Source of the DNA: Bacteroidota bacterium
GTDB taxonomy: Bacteria; Bacteroidota; Bacteroidia; Chitinophagales; Chitinophagaceae
Assembly (NCBI GenBank): GCA_947452905.1
Contig: CANGEP010000001.1
Location: forward strand, 1 to 64,000
Direction: 5' to 3'
Length of the DNA: 64,000 bases
A model generated the notes under the pieces. It ran no database searches and was not told the DNA's origin. It saw only the letters and a list, made by a program, of their open reading frames with translations. Positions 34,463 to 45,473 of the stretch are shown piece by piece; positions within the stretch are counted from its first letter, which is position 1, and every line of letters begins with the position of its first letter. A program made the translations under genes and the position numbers.

Positions 34463-37400
34463 TAAATAAGTTGAGCCAATTTAAAATTTTTATTGTTGTA
34501 TTTTTTTCATTCATTTTTTTAAATGCTTGTCCAGCAAAATTGCAAGCACAAAATTTTGCATACAATACCCCTTCCACAGTATCCTCCATCCCATTTTATG
34601 GACAAGTTTTCAATTTTGAAGTATCGGCAAATACTTATTCGGCCGTAATAGATAAAACAACTTTTGTTTCCATCGATGGAAATTATGACTCTAAAATTAC
34701 TTCCTTTAGTCCTAGTAATAATGAAGGAAAAACTTTTATAAATCTTGCCCCTTACAATTTTAGTTTCATTTATAATAATACAACTTATTCGAGTTTTTAT
34801 ATTACCACCAATGGTTATTTAAATCTTTCTGGATCTGAATATGCCTATTCTTCTGATCCATCTATTTCTGGTTTTAGTAATAATATAAATGAGGATATTA
34901 TTGCCCCTTCCTGGACAGATTTATCAATAAAGTATGTTACTACAAAAATGATAGGTTCAAAAGGCACTAGAGTATTAACGATTGAATATACTTGTTATAA
35001 TGCTGTTGCAGATATTAAGTTTCAGGTTAAACTTTATGAAAATTCTAGTACCCTAAAATTTATTTATGGCGATTATTTTTTTAAACCGAACCCCAATTTT
35101 GGTGCATTAACAACAAATCAGTTGTCGGTAGGACTTCAGTTTAAAGGAAGTTCAAGTCCAACAAATTATGCCTTAGATGCATTTTCTGTAACACCATTAC
35201 AATTCACGCCGGCAACTGTTATTGGCAATGCTGATTATCCTTATGTTGGAATACCTACAGGACCCTCCGCTATTTCTACGCTATCTCAAGGTAAAATAGG
35301 TTTCTTGTATTATGGGAAAGGGATGACCAACTATCCTACATCTAGTACACCCCCAATAAATGTGGGAACTTATGCAGTTATAGCGAATGTAAATAGTGAT
35401 GATACTTATTTTGGACAAAGCACAGAAGAATTTCCTTTTAGTATTATAAAAGCGGAACCTAATATTACAATTACTGGGGCTCCTATTTATACTTATATAG
35501 GCTCTCCTCAAGGGCCTGTTGTAACTACCTCTATATCTGATGGTATTAAAACATATGTGTATAGTGGAACTGGAACCACTACTTATCAAGCGAGTAGCAG
35601 TAGACCTACTGAGGTGGGTACTTATCAATTAGTAGCAAGTATCACAGAAACCAATAATTATATAGCTGATAATTCTGACCCTTATAATTTTACAATTGCA
35701 AACTACTCTAATAGTTTACTAACGGCTTCCTCTATTAGTTTTACAGGGAATAAGTTAAATATATTTGATGGTTTTCAACATACACCTACTGCCAATATTA
35801 TAGGTTCAACAGCAACACCCACTTATTATTATGCGGGCACTGGTTCAACTAATTATGATATTACTACTGTTGCGCCATCAAATGTGGGTAACTATGAATT
35901 AGTAGTATTTGTAGAGTCGGATTTAAATTATTATGGACTTACCTCAGATGCATTATCATTTACCATTAGTTTAGCTTCCTCTGCCATTACGGTAACAGGA
36001 GCAACGTCCTATAATTATAAAGGAAGGCCACAAGGCCCTAACAATTATACAAAAGTCGGTTCTACCACAACCCCAATTACCTATATTTATAGTGGAACCG
36101 CCTCAACAACTTTTGGGCCAAGTAGTACAGCACCTATTGAAATTGGCTCTTATCAAGTTGTGGCAACTGTTAATGCAGATCATAACTATGATTTAGCAAA
36201 TTCTATTCCATTCGTATTTACAATCGTTAAAGCACCTTCTACTATTTCAGTAACTGGTTTAACTTCTTATACTTATAATGGAACTGCTCAAGGTCCAACC
36301 ACTGCCAGTATAAATGGGTCAACGGCTACTCCAACTTATTTATATTCCGGTATAGGTTCAACTGTTTATCAATCCACTCCAACTAGGCCTATTAATATTG
36401 GGACCTATCAAGTGGTTGCCTCTATTAATGAGGACACCAATTATTTAAGTAAAAGCTCAGCACCTCTAAATTTTATAATTAATAATTTACTAAGTTCAAC
36501 TATAACAGTTACAGGCAGTAGCTCTTATACTGCTAATGGCACTGAACAAGGTCCCTCCACTTCATTAGTTAATGGTTCAACTGCTACACCCACTTATACT
36601 TATAGAGGAGTTAGTCCAACTATTTATAGCAGTTCTTCTACAAAACCATCAGCTGCAGGTACTTATCAAGTGATTGCTTCTGTAAATGCTGATGTAAATT
36701 TTAATGCAGCAAGCTCTCCAGCTTTTCAATTTTCTATTGTAGGGCCTTCATTCCCATTTATATGGGGTGATGGTGATTTTAATTATACCACTATACCATT
36801 ATACATTGATGACTTTGATAATCTCACTGATGGGGACCTTGTTATTTATTTAGATAAAAACGGATCTACTGGCTCTGCAGCTTACGTATTTACTGGAACC
36901 AATACCACAAATTATCCAGCAAGTAAAACTGCACCAATACTGCCAGGTAGTTATACAGTCACTGCTACTGTGGGTGCAGACAAAAGTCATGAACAAGCTA
37001 GCTCTAATGCTTTAGCGTTTAATATACTTTTTAAAACTATTGAAATAAGTATTGATGGAGATAGTGTATATGATTTTAATGGAACCCCTCTTGGACCAAG
37101 TAATGGTATTGTTTATTATTTTGGAGTTCCCATTAATGTTGGAACTATTTTATATGAGTATTCTGGATTGGGCGGCACAAATTATATTTCAAGTTCTACA
37201 CTACCTACTCAAGCGGGTACTTATCAAGTAGTTGCTACTTTACAAGATTTAATTTATGCAGGAAGTTCTTTGCCTTTTAAATTTTCTATTCTAGCCCCCT
37301 CAACAATTACAGTTACAGGCACTAGTACTTTTACTTACGATGGGAGTGCACAAGGTCCAATAACATCATCTGTGAATGGATCAACTGCATCCCCTAGCTA

Positions 37401-40400
37401 TATTTATAGTGGCACAGACACAACAATTTATGGGCCCTTAGAAACGCCACCAACAAACCCAGGAACTTATCAGGTTATTGCTTCTGTGGCAGCGGATGCT
37501 ATTTATAAAACAGCAAATTCTAGTCCATTTCATTTTGTAATTAATAATTCAAATGTTTCAAAACTTACGGTCATAGGATTAAGTGCATATACTTATAATG
37601 GAAATCCACAAGGGCCAATTAGTTGTGTTGTGAATGGTTCTACTGCTAGCCCAACATATAGTTATAGTGGCGTGAGCCCCACAATTTATGGACCAAGTAA
37701 CATAGCACCTACAGAGATAGGTTCCTATCAAGTAATTGCTTCTGTAATGGCCGATGCAAATTTTAATCAAGGAAGCTCTGATCCATTTACTTTTATAATT
37801 AATAACTTACTTAGTTCTACCATCACTGTAACTGGGGGTATTAAAAATATTTATGATGGTAAACCATTTGGTCCAAATACCTCAGAAATTAGTGGATCTA
37901 CCGCTACTCCAACATATAGTTATAGTGGGGTTAGCCCTACCATTTATGGACCTATTACAAATGCTCCTATAAATCCAGGTAATTATATAGTAATTGCAAG
38001 CTTAACAGCTGATGATAATTATAATGGTGCAATTTCGGATCCATTTAATTTTACCATCTATAAAGCAAATTCAATTTTAGAATATGGTGATAAAATACCA
38101 GCGTATACTTACGATGGTTTTGCTCATGGACCTTCCTTAGATTTTTTAAGTGTTACCGGTTCAACGGCTACTCCAACGGCACATTATATAGGGGTTATGA
38201 AAACAAGTTATGATTCTAATGAATTGCCTATAAATGCTGGTAATTATGAAGTAACTTTTAGTGTTGATGAGGATGTTTTTTACAATGCACAAACATCTGA
38301 CGCTTTACAATTTACAATTAATACAATTAGTTCTTCTATATCAATAACGGGAATTACTAATTATAATTATAACACCACTGCTCAAGGTCCCGCTCTTCCA
38401 GATTTAATTATAAATAGTGGCCCTGATCCAGTTGTTTTTATTGAATATACTGGGGTAGGGAATACCAATTATCCAGTTAGCATAGTTCAACCTATTTTGC
38501 CAGGAAATTATATTGCTCAAGCTTTTTTAAGTGGGCAAGCCAACTACGCTGATGCAAGTTCCGAAACTTTTGGATTTACTATACATAAAGGAATTCCAAC
38601 AGTTCAAATCATTGGAAGTTTATCTTATGTTTACAGGGCTAGTGAGCAAGGCCCTATTCAGATACAAAGTAATTCCTATGGAATTAAAACAATAACTTAT
38701 CAAGGGGGTGGGGTAACAGTTTATGGGCCAAGTACCACAAGACCGATTGAAGTAGGCTCTTATATTGCTGTTGGAACAATTTCAGAAACACAAAACTACA
38801 ATTCTGCAACTACAGCAGCTTTTAATTTTTCAATAACTCCTGATAATGCTGGTAAACAGCCTAGAATCATTACTTTAAGTGGAAATAAGTCTTATGCATT
38901 TACACCATCAGTACCACATGGGGATAATACCGAAATTGTTGCTACAATAACAGGATCAAGTGTTACACCTACCTACACTTATTCTGGGATTGGAATCACC
39001 AATTATCCTTCAACAACAACACCACCTACGGAATTAGGATTTTATGAGTTAGTGGTAACTGTACCATCTGATAATTTTTACTATGAAGCTAGCTCAAGTG
39101 TATTTCAATTTAGTATCAAAAACAATGCAGCATTAAGTTGGAATTCTTTTCAAGAGTTTGAATATAACGGCCAAGCTCAAGGGCCTGTAGGTATAAATGC
39201 TATAAACACAAATTCTGATGGAATACCCAATTTTTTATATACAGGTATTAACTCAACTGTATATACTACTACTAATACTATGCCTACAAATGTTGGCGAA
39301 TATACTGCATCAGTTATCATACCCGAAACGGATATTTATTTAGAACAAACTACAGCAGATTTGTCATTTACTATTATAAAATCTTCACATGTCAACATAC
39401 AATTAAAAGATAACGTTTTAACATTGTTATCTTATACTGGTGATGGTGTAGGGTTAGATGCAAATAGCCTCGATTTTAATGAATATACCGGTACTTATAG
39501 TGTAACCTATACAAACAATTCGGGCAGTTATTATAACAGCGATCAAAAGCCAACTAGTCCGGGTAGTTATTTTTTTACTATTTCATCGCCTGGAGATAAT
39601 AATTACAATGCTTTTAATTCGGATTTCTCTTTTGTCATTACAAAACGAACTATTCATCCAGTTTTAGGTGAACCTGGGACTATTGTAAAATTTAGAGGGT
39701 ATCATCTTGTTGATTTTGTTGCTGATACGCTTAGCGGAAAAATAAGTGATGGGGAATCACAAATCCTTTTAAATAAAGAAGGTTCAACTGGTAACGTTAG
39801 CTTTTTATTCGAAGGCATTAATGGAACCTATTATCCACTACAATCTACACCGCCTTTAGATTATGGCAATTATAACATTACTGCCTCTATAGCTGAGGAT
39901 GATAATAATTATGCAGCTGTTTCAAACGCATATAATTTTAAAATTTACGATCTTATCTTTATTAATGTAACAGGAACAGTTTCTTATACTTACAATGGAT
40001 TTAATCAAGGCCCTGATTCGAGTAATATTACTACTGATGCTCCTATAACTACTGGCAATATTACCTATTTGTATAGTGGAATATATTCAACCACTTATGG
40101 TCCCACAACAGCAAAACCAATTGACCCAGGCAATTATCAGGTAGTGGCAACTGTAGGACCATTAGTAGATGATTTAATATTTGAAACGGCTACATCCGAC
40201 CCTTTTACTTTTATTATTAATAAAGCAACACCCACCATTAGTAATAATGGTACTAAAAAATGGTATTATAATGGATTACCCCAAGGTCCTTCTAGTGTTG
40301 TAAAGACGGTTGGGGCCACTGGACTTATAACATATGCCTACAGTGGGACAAATTCAACATCCTATGGTCCAAGTGAATCAAGGCCTATTGATCCGGGTAC

Positions 40401-43400
40401 CTATCAGGTAGTGGCAACTCTGGGAGCAAATAAATTTTATGTTAGTGCTTTATCAGAAGCCTATCCTTTTACAATTAAGAAAGTAAGTGCCATTACTGTT
40501 ACAGGTGCTCATGCTTATTATTATACTGGAACTGAACAAGGACCTAATACTAAAACAAAGTCAGCAAAAGCCACAGGAGTTATAACATTTACATATAGTG
40601 GGACCAATTCAACAACTTATGGACCAAGTGAATCCAGGCCTGTTAATCCTGGTACTTACCAGGTAGTGGCAACACTTGGAGAAGACAGTATTTATTATGG
40701 TGCTATATCAGCCCCCTATACTTTTGTTATTAATAAAGTAATATCATCCATTAACGTTACGGGTTCTCAAAATTTTACATATTCTGGAACCGCCCAAGGC
40801 CCTGCTACTAATACAAAGACGGCAGGAACCACTGGAGCAGTAACATATGAATATAGTGGTACAATCTCAACTACCTATGGGCCTAGTTCTTCAGCGCCTA
40901 TCAATGCTGGTACTTATCAAGTAGTGGCTTCTATTGCAGCAGATAGTTTTTATGATAGTGCAAGATCAGCGCCATATACTTTCATAATTTTTGTTTCTTC
41001 AAAACCTACTATTACAATAACTGGAACCTCCTCCTATGTATATAATTCAATTCCACAAGGTAGTTTTGTAACTACCATTAAAGGATCCACTGCAACAGCT
41101 ACAATTTCTTATAAAGGGACAGGCTCAAGTACCTATGGACCAACAATAGTTAAACCCACTGGTCCAGGAACTTATCAAGTAATTGCACAATTAGCAAGAG
41201 ATTCAGTTGCTTTCATAGATAGTGCTAGCTCGACGCCATTTGCATTTACTATTACAAAAGCGGGTAGTACCATAAAATTTAGTTTTATAAGCGGAGGGTT
41301 TTATAATTATTCCGGAAAACCAATTGGGCCTACTGCCTATACCAGTACTGGGTCCACTAATACCAAAACGTTTAATTATACGGGTGTTGGTTCTACTATA
41401 TATCCAAGTTCAAGTTCATTGCCTACAAATATTGGAGCTTATAAAGCGGTACTCAATGTTGCTGAAGGGGTATACTATAATGGCGCAAGTGACTCCGTTA
41501 TATTTTTTATAAAAGCAAAAAGCACCATTAGTTTAACAGGATCTCAATCCTATTTCTATACTGGTTTGCAACAAGGTGTTTTTAGTGTTACTATTTCTGG
41601 GTCTTCAAAAACTGTAAGTTATATTTATAGTGGTAAAAATACTACCACTTATACCGCTTCTCCCAACAAGCCCATAGATGTTGGTGATTATAGTGTGGTT
41701 GCTAGCGTATCTTCAGATAGTTTTTATTTAGCTGCCAACTCTGATGTATTAAATTTTTCCATTCTAAAATCAAAGCCAAAAATCACGATTACCGGCGACT
41801 CGGAATATGTTTTTAGAAATAGTGCAACCGGTCCTAATACTAGCAATGTGGATGTAGCTGCGGGGGTCATTAAATATTATTATAGTGGTATTGATTCAAC
41901 CATATACGCTACTAATACCAAAAGGCCAACTAATGCAGGTTCATATAAAGTAATTGCTAAATGTTCAAGTAGTTCTTTTGTAGATAGTGCTAGCTCTGAG
42001 CCTTTTTATTTTACCATAAAAAAAGCAAATAGTAATATAGTTTTAGATGGTACCAATATTAATATAGATGGGGGTGGCATTTATTTTATTCCTTATAATG
42101 GGACCTCTCAAGGACCTGATAAATATATACTTTCTGGTTCCACTGCAAAACCAAGTTTTACTTATTACGGAACTGGCCCAACCGTCTATGGGCCTAGTAT
42201 AACTCCACCCACTAATTTTGGTTATTACGAAGTAATTGCTACCGTCGATGGGGATGCCAATTATTATGGTTCTAATTCTCCAGCATTTCCCTTTATGATT
42301 GATTATGGTGCTTCATCAATTGATATAATTGCTGACAGCTTCTTTACTTATAATGGAAATAATCAGGGGCCTTCGAATATTAATATACATAGTAAGGGGT
42401 CTGGTTCTGCCTATATTTTTAATTATTATGGAGTAGATTCTGCCAATTATGAGCCTAGTGATATTGCTCCGATTGATGTAGGTAATTATAAGCTTCAAGT
42501 ATTATTGCCACATGATGAATATTATTGGGGAGTTTATTCTGCACCTTTTACTTTTAGCATCATTAAGGCTAAAACAACTATTCAGATTATAGGTTCCTCT
42601 ATCTATAGTTATGATGGAACAGAACAAGGCCCTTTAACTGCAAATATATTGGGCTCCAGTGCTACACCTAATTTTGAGTATGAAGGCATTGATTCAACTG
42701 TTTATGTTTTAAGTAGCCAGCTTCCCAAAGATATTGGCTCCTATAAGGTAACGGCATCTGTGAAGGAAGACTCCCATTATTTAAGTGCAAAATCCTTGCC
42801 CTATACATTTAGGATAAGACCTTCAATTGTAATAATAGATACTTCCATTACAACCCCCATTTTTATAGATACTGCCATCAAAGATCCTGTTATCAAAGAT
42901 CCTGTTATAATTGATACGTTAAAAAAAGACACTATTATTAATGTTCCAATAGTTATTGATTCTTCAAGCATAGTTGTGGTATTAAAAATTAGAGGTAATT
43001 CAAGCATTAAGTTTTTAGATTCTACTATCTACACCTATAATGGCAAAATGCAGGGTCCCAATACTGCAAAAGTTGTGGGCTCTACAGGGGCTATAACTTA
43101 TTGGTACAATAAGCCGCCAATAATTGCGGGAAAGTATTATGCAATTGCTAAAGTAGAGGGAGATTCTAATTTTGAAGAAGCGATATCAGATACATTACAC
43201 TTTACCATTAATCCTGCCACGCTAACTGTTAATCCTGTTAAAGCAGCAAGATGTTTTAATACAGCCAATCCTTTACTAAGGTATACAATGGAAGGTTTTG
43301 TAAATAAAGAGGACTCTTCTGTTTTAGTTAACAAACCCATTATATCTACAGGGGCTAACATAAATAGTAAAGCGGGTAATTATTCAATAACAATGGATAG

Positions 43401-44475
43401 TGCTATTGCAGAAAATTATCAATTTAAATACAATACTGCGCTTTTAACTATTTATCCTACACCTATTGGTAATGTTAAGGCAGGGGCCGATATAGTTTGC
43501 GATGAATCGGAACTTATATTAAAATCAAGTGGGGGTACAAAATATGTTTGGTATAAAAATAATAGTGTAATTATCGGAGCTAGCGATTCCATTATAAATA
43601 TTAATAGTTTTGGTAATTATACAAATAAGATTATCTCTGAATTTGGTTGTGAGGCCATGTCCACAAACACATTGGCAATAAAACAATATTATGCGCCTAC
43701 GCCTAGTTTTGAAACTAAGTACAGCTGTGTAGGTTTGCCTATTATGGTTACCAATAAATCTATTACTAATGCTTCGGGCTTAGTTAATTATAGTTGGGAG
43801 GATGGAGCAGGTAATACCATTAATTCCATTGAGCCAAACTTATTATATAGTAGTATTGGCAATAAGAAAATACAGTTAACCATTACGCCAAATGCTTGTC
43901 CTTTATTACAACGTAAAATATCAAAAGAAATAGTGGTAGAAGCTCCTGCAGAAGCAATAAGAATGAAATCGGTGGATGCCATAATAAGCGAGCCATTGAC
44001 TTTGCAAGCAAGAAATTTTGGACAATTCTTTGCATGGTCTATTGTAAATAAAAATAGTATATCAGCCATTTCATTGAATGACTCAAGCATTTACAATCCT
44101 ATTTTATCCACCAATGTAGAAACAGAGTTAAATGTGGCCATTACCACGGCCAATAGTTGTGTAACGGTAGATACATTATTGGTTAGAATATTTAAAGAAG
44201 AAAAAATTTATGTGCCTAATTCTTTTTCGCCTAACGGGGATGGTATTAATGATGAATTTAAAATAAATCCAGTGGGGATAAGCGCCTTGTATTTTTTTAG
44301 AATTTTTGATCAGTGGGGTAGAATTGTTTTTGAAACAAATAATATAAGTATTGGATGGGATGGTAAATTAAATGGAGTTAGACAGCCTTTGGCCTCCTAT
44401 ACTTGGATGATTGATGCTTCCGATTTACATCAACAAAGAATTAAACAAATGGGTGTAATTACATTAATACGATAA
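34459..44475 (+). CDS. Giant MBG-repeat adhesin with T9SS type B sorting domain
   Basis: This 3338-residue protein has a signal peptide (cleavage near LQAQ, residue 31). A beta-sandwich-like N-terminal domain runs to about 250. About 30 MBG-type repeats of roughly 75-100 residues follow (to about 2920), each with the pattern 'Y.YNGT.QGP....GSTA.PTY.YSG..ST.Y..S...P...GTYQV.A.V..D..Y..A.S..F.F.I'. An Ile/Asp/Pro-rich linker (about 2790-2845) precedes the last repeat. Next come an MBG_2-like unit (LTVNPVKAARCF), an Ig-like and a PKD-like domain, and the gliding-motility-associated C-terminal domain from about 3250 (NSFSPNGDGINDEFKI, GWDGKLNG). It should be exported by T9SS and displayed as a long fibre. 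Its ATG overlaps the XRE stop codon, and a PorP/SprF gene follows after 11 bases. Confidence 0.9.
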   Translation: MINKLSQFKIFIVVFFSFIFLNACPAKLQAQNFAYNTPSTVSSIPFYGQVFNFEVSANTYSAVIDKTTFVSIDGNYDSKITSFSPSNNEGKTFINLAPYNFSFIYNNTTYSSFYITTNGYLNLSGSEYAYSSDPSISGFSNNINEDIIAPSWTDLSIKYVTTKMIGSKGTRVLTIEYTCYNAVADIKFQVKLYENSSTLKFIYGDYFFKPNPNFGALTTNQLSVGLQFKGSSSPTNYALDAFSVTPLQFTPATVIGNADYPYVGIPTGPSAISTLSQGKIGFLYYGKGMTNYPTSSTPPINVGTYAVIANVNSDDTYFGQSTEEFPFSIIKAEPNITITGAPIYTYIGSPQGPVVTTSISDGIKTYVYSGTGTTTYQASSSRPTEVGTYQLVASITETNNYIADNSDPYNFTIANYSNSLLTASSISFTGNKLNIFDGFQHTPTANIIGSTATPTYYYAGTGSTNYDITTVAPSNVGNYELVVFVESDLNYYGLTSDALSFTISLASSAITVTGATSYNYKGRPQGPNNYTKVGSTTTPITYIYSGTASTTFGPSSTAPIEIGSYQVVATVNADHNYDLANSIPFVFTIVKAPSTISVTGLTSYTYNGTAQGPTTASINGSTATPTYLYSGIGSTVYQSTPTRPINIGTYQVVASINEDTNYLSKSSAPLNFIINNLLSSTITVTGSSSYTANGTEQGPSTSLVNGSTATPTYTYRGVSPTIYSSSSTKPSAAGTYQVIASVNADVNFNAASSPAFQFSIVGPSFPFIWGDGDFNYTTIPLYIDDFDNLTDGDLVIYLDKNGSTGSAAYVFTGTNTTNYPASKTAPILPGSYTVTATVGADKSHEQASSNALAFNILFKTIEISIDGDSVYDFNGTPLGPSNGIVYYFGVPINVGTILYEYSGLGGTNYISSSTLPTQAGTYQVVATLQDLIYAGSSLPFKFSILAPSTITVTGTSTFTYDGSAQGPITSSVNGSTASPSYIYSGTDTTIYGPLETPPTNPGTYQVIASVAADAIYKTANSSPFHFVINNSNVSKLTVIGLSAYTYNGNPQGPISCVVNGSTASPTYSYSGVSPTIYGPSNIAPTEIGSYQVIASVMADANFNQGSSDPFTFIINNLLSSTITVTGGIKNIYDGKPFGPNTSEISGSTATPTYSYSGVSPTIYGPITNAPINPGNYIVIASLTADDNYNGAISDPFNFTIYKANSILEYGDKIPAYTYDGFAHGPSLDFLSVTGSTATPTAHYIGVMKTSYDSNELPINAGNYEVTFSVDEDVFYNAQTSDALQFTINTISSSISITGITNYNYNTTAQGPALPDLIINSGPDPVVFIEYTGVGNTNYPVSIVQPILPGNYIAQAFLSGQANYADASSETFGFTIHKGIPTVQIIGSLSYVYRASEQGPIQIQSNSYGIKTITYQGGGVTVYGPSTTRPIEVGSYIAVGTISETQNYNSATTAAFNFSITPDNAGKQPRIITLSGNKSYAFTPSVPHGDNTEIVATITGSSVTPTYTYSGIGITNYPSTTTPPTELGFYELVVTVPSDNFYYEASSSVFQFSIKNNAALSWNSFQEFEYNGQAQGPVGINAINTNSDGIPNFLYTGINSTVYTTTNTMPTNVGEYTASVIIPETDIYLEQTTADLSFTIIKSSHVNIQLKDNVLTLLSYTGDGVGLDANSLDFNEYTGTYSVTYTNNSGSYYNSDQKPTSPGSYFFTISSPGDNNYNAFNSDFSFVITKRTIHPVLGEPGTIVKFRGYHLVDFVADTLSGKISDGESQILLNKEGSTGNVSFLFEGINGTYYPLQSTPPLDYGNYNITASIAEDDNNYAAVSNAYNFKIYDLIFINVTGTVSYTYNGFNQGPDSSNITTDAPITTGNITYLYSGIYSTTYGPTTAKPIDPGNYQVVATVGPLVDDLIFETATSDPFTFIINKATPTISNNGTKKWYYNGLPQGPSSVVKTVGATGLITYAYSGTNSTSYGPSESRPIDPGTYQVVATLGANKFYVSALSEAYPFTIKKVSAITVTGAHAYYYTGTEQGPNTKTKSAKATGVITFTYSGTNSTTYGPSESRPVNPGTYQVVATLGEDSIYYGAISAPYTFVINKVISSINVTGSQNFTYSGTAQGPATNTKTAGTTGAVTYEYSGTISTTYGPSSSAPINAGTYQVVASIAADSFYDSARSAPYTFIIFVSSKPTITITGTSSYVYNSIPQGSFVTTIKGSTATATISYKGTGSSTYGPTIVKPTGPGTYQVIAQLARDSVAFIDSASSTPFAFTITKAGSTIKFSFISGGFYNYSGKPIGPTAYTSTGSTNTKTFNYTGVGSTIYPSSSSLPTNIGAYKAVLNVAEGVYYNGASDSVIFFIKAKSTISLTGSQSYFYTGLQQGVFSVTISGSSKTVSYIYSGKNTTTYTASPNKPIDVGDYSVVASVSSDSFYLAANSDVLNFSILKSKPKITITGDSEYVFRNSATGPNTSNVDVAAGVIKYYYSGIDSTIYATNTKRPTNAGSYKVIAKCSSSSFVDSASSEPFYFTIKKANSNIVLDGTNINIDGGGIYFIPYNGTSQGPDKYILSGSTAKPSFTYYGTGPTVYGPSITPPTNFGYYEVIATVDGDANYYGSNSPAFPFMIDYGASSIDIIADSFFTYNGNNQGPSNINIHSKGSGSAYIFNYYGVDSANYEPSDIAPIDVGNYKLQVLLPHDEYYWGVYSAPFTFSIIKAKTTIQIIGSSIYSYDGTEQGPLTANILGSSATPNFEYEGIDSTVYVLSSQLPKDIGSYKVTASVKEDSHYLSAKSLPYTFRIRPSIVIIDTSITTPIFIDTAIKDPVIKDPVIIDTLKKDTIINVPIVIDSSSIVVVLKIRGNSSIKFLDSTIYTYNGKMQGPNTAKVVGSTGAITYWYNKPPIIAGKYYAIAKVEGDSNFEEAISDTLHFTINPATLTVNPVKAARCFNTANPLLRYTMEGFVNKEDSSVLVNKPIISTGANINSKAGNYSITMDSAIAENYQFKYNTALLTIYPTPIGNVKAGADIVCDESELILKSSGGTKYVWYKNNSVIIGASDSIININSFGNYTNKIISEFGCEAMSTNTLAIKQYYAPTPSFETKYSCVGLPIMVTNKSITNASGLVNYSWEDGAGNTINSIEPNLLYSSIGNKKIQLTITPNACPLLQRKISKEIVVEAPAEAIRMKSVDAIISEPLTLQARNFGQFFAWSIVNKNSISAISLNDSSIYNPILSTNVETELNVAITTANSCVTVDTLLVRIFKEEKIYVPNSFSPNGDGINDEFKINPVGISALYFFRIFDQWGRIVFETNNISIGWDGKLNGVRQPLASYTWMIDASDLHQQRIKQMGVITLIR
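35220..43210 (+). repeat. Array of about 30 MBG-type coding repeats
   Basis: By eye, about 30 tandem units of roughly 225-300 bases occupy this part of the adhesin gene. Neighbouring units differ in age. The units near 40340-40440 and 40590-40690, for example, are still very similar in DNA, while others keep only the protein pattern QGP...GSTATPTY.YSG. Two 15-base tandem copies (from 42878 and 42893) lie in the linker region. Confidence 0.8.
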
Positions 44476-44486
44476 AAATTAAAGGC

Positions 44487-45464
44487 TTGAAAAAATTTAT
44501 ACAATTATTTAGTTTGTTGTTATTGTCAAATTTCGCACTTGCACAGGATCCTTTTTTTTCGCAATATTCAGTGTCAACTATGACTTTGAATCCTGCATTA
44601 GTAGGTTCTCATATGCAAGCAGAAAACAAATTTTCTTTTATCTCTAGAAATCAATGGTGGGGATCAGGGGCGCAATCATATTTAACCAATTCAATGAGCT
44701 ATGAAGGACATGTTTTATCTAACCTAACCAATAAATTTAATCATTTATCATTAGGCTTAATGATGCTTAATGAAAACTCTAACGGGGGTGTACTTAACAA
44801 TAATTATTTTAGTGCAGCCTTAAGTAATCAAACACAAATTACCGAAAAGATTGTACTAAAGTTGGCAATCTCGGGCACCTATTCCAACAGAATGTTGAAC
44901 TTATCTAATTCTACTTTTCAATCGCAATTTGGGAGTTTTGGTTTTATGAATACCGCTAGTAATTATGATCCTGTTGCAGCTACAAGCCCTTCTTATATTG
45001 AAATGAACACTGGATTTGCCATGGAATATTCATCTAGCTATATTGATTATGAATGGGGAGGGGCTATCTTTCATGCTTCTAAACCTAAGCTGGGATTTTA
45101 TGATAATACAAAATATGAAATAGACCCAAGAGGAGTGGCACACGGGGCTCTTACCATTAGACCCAATAAAAATGGAGCTTTTATTTTTTCAGGTAATTGG
45201 CAAGTACAAGCACAAAAACAATTATTCACAATAGGAGGAGGCTACACATTTAATGTTGGCGATTCTGCCAATCATCAATTAAGTATTGGCATTTGTGATC
45301 GTATTAATGAGTCTATCTATCCATTTGCATCTTTAAAAGTTAATTCATTTGTGATTGGTTTAAGTTATGATGTAACTACTGCTAAAAACAAAACATCATT
45401 TAGTTCTTTAAATAGTTCGGAAGCCTCTATAGTTTGGGAATTTGGTAAACAAAAAAAGAAATAG
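44487..45464 (+). CDS. PorP/SprF family T9SS-associated outer-membrane protein, TTG start
   Basis: This 325-residue protein begins with TTG. That codon gives a normal signal peptide (MKKFIQLFSLLLLSNFALAQ), while the next ATG is far inside the mature protein. The family signature follows: DPFFSQYSVSTMTLNPALVG and RNQWWGSGAQSY. The remaining strands suit an outer-membrane barrel (FNVGDSANHQLSIGICDRIN, VIGLSYDVTT). It lies between two type B cargo genes, 11 bases after one and 9 bases before the other, so it is likely the export or anchoring partner of both. It is only distantly similar to the PorP/SprF at 19336. Confidence 0.9.
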   Translation: MKKFIQLFSLLLLSNFALAQDPFFSQYSVSTMTLNPALVGSHMQAENKFSFISRNQWWGSGAQSYLTNSMSYEGHVLSNLTNKFNHLSLGLMMLNENSNGGVLNNNYFSAALSNQTQITEKIVLKLAISGTYSNRMLNLSNSTFQSQFGSFGFMNTASNYDPVAATSPSYIEMNTGFAMEYSSSYIDYEWGGAIFHASKPKLGFYDNTKYEIDPRGVAHGALTIRPNKNGAFIFSGNWQVQAQKQLFTIGGGYTFNVGDSANHQLSIGICDRINESIYPFASLKVNSFVIGLSYDVTTAKNKTSFSSLNSSEASIVWEFGKQKKK

Positions 45465-45473
45465 TCGATAGGC

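Noticed and set aside
34459-34560. Lipobox-like LNAC in the signal sequence of the 3338-residue adhesin
   Set aside because: Asn before Ala-Cys is atypical, and a good signal peptidase I site (LQAQ) follows. T9SS type B cargo is normally not a lipoprotein.
35220-43210. CRISPR-like array because of regularly spaced repeats
   Set aside because: The repeats are in-frame coding units of variable length with protein-level, not exact DNA, conservation. No short identical repeats with unique spacers occur anywhere in the window.
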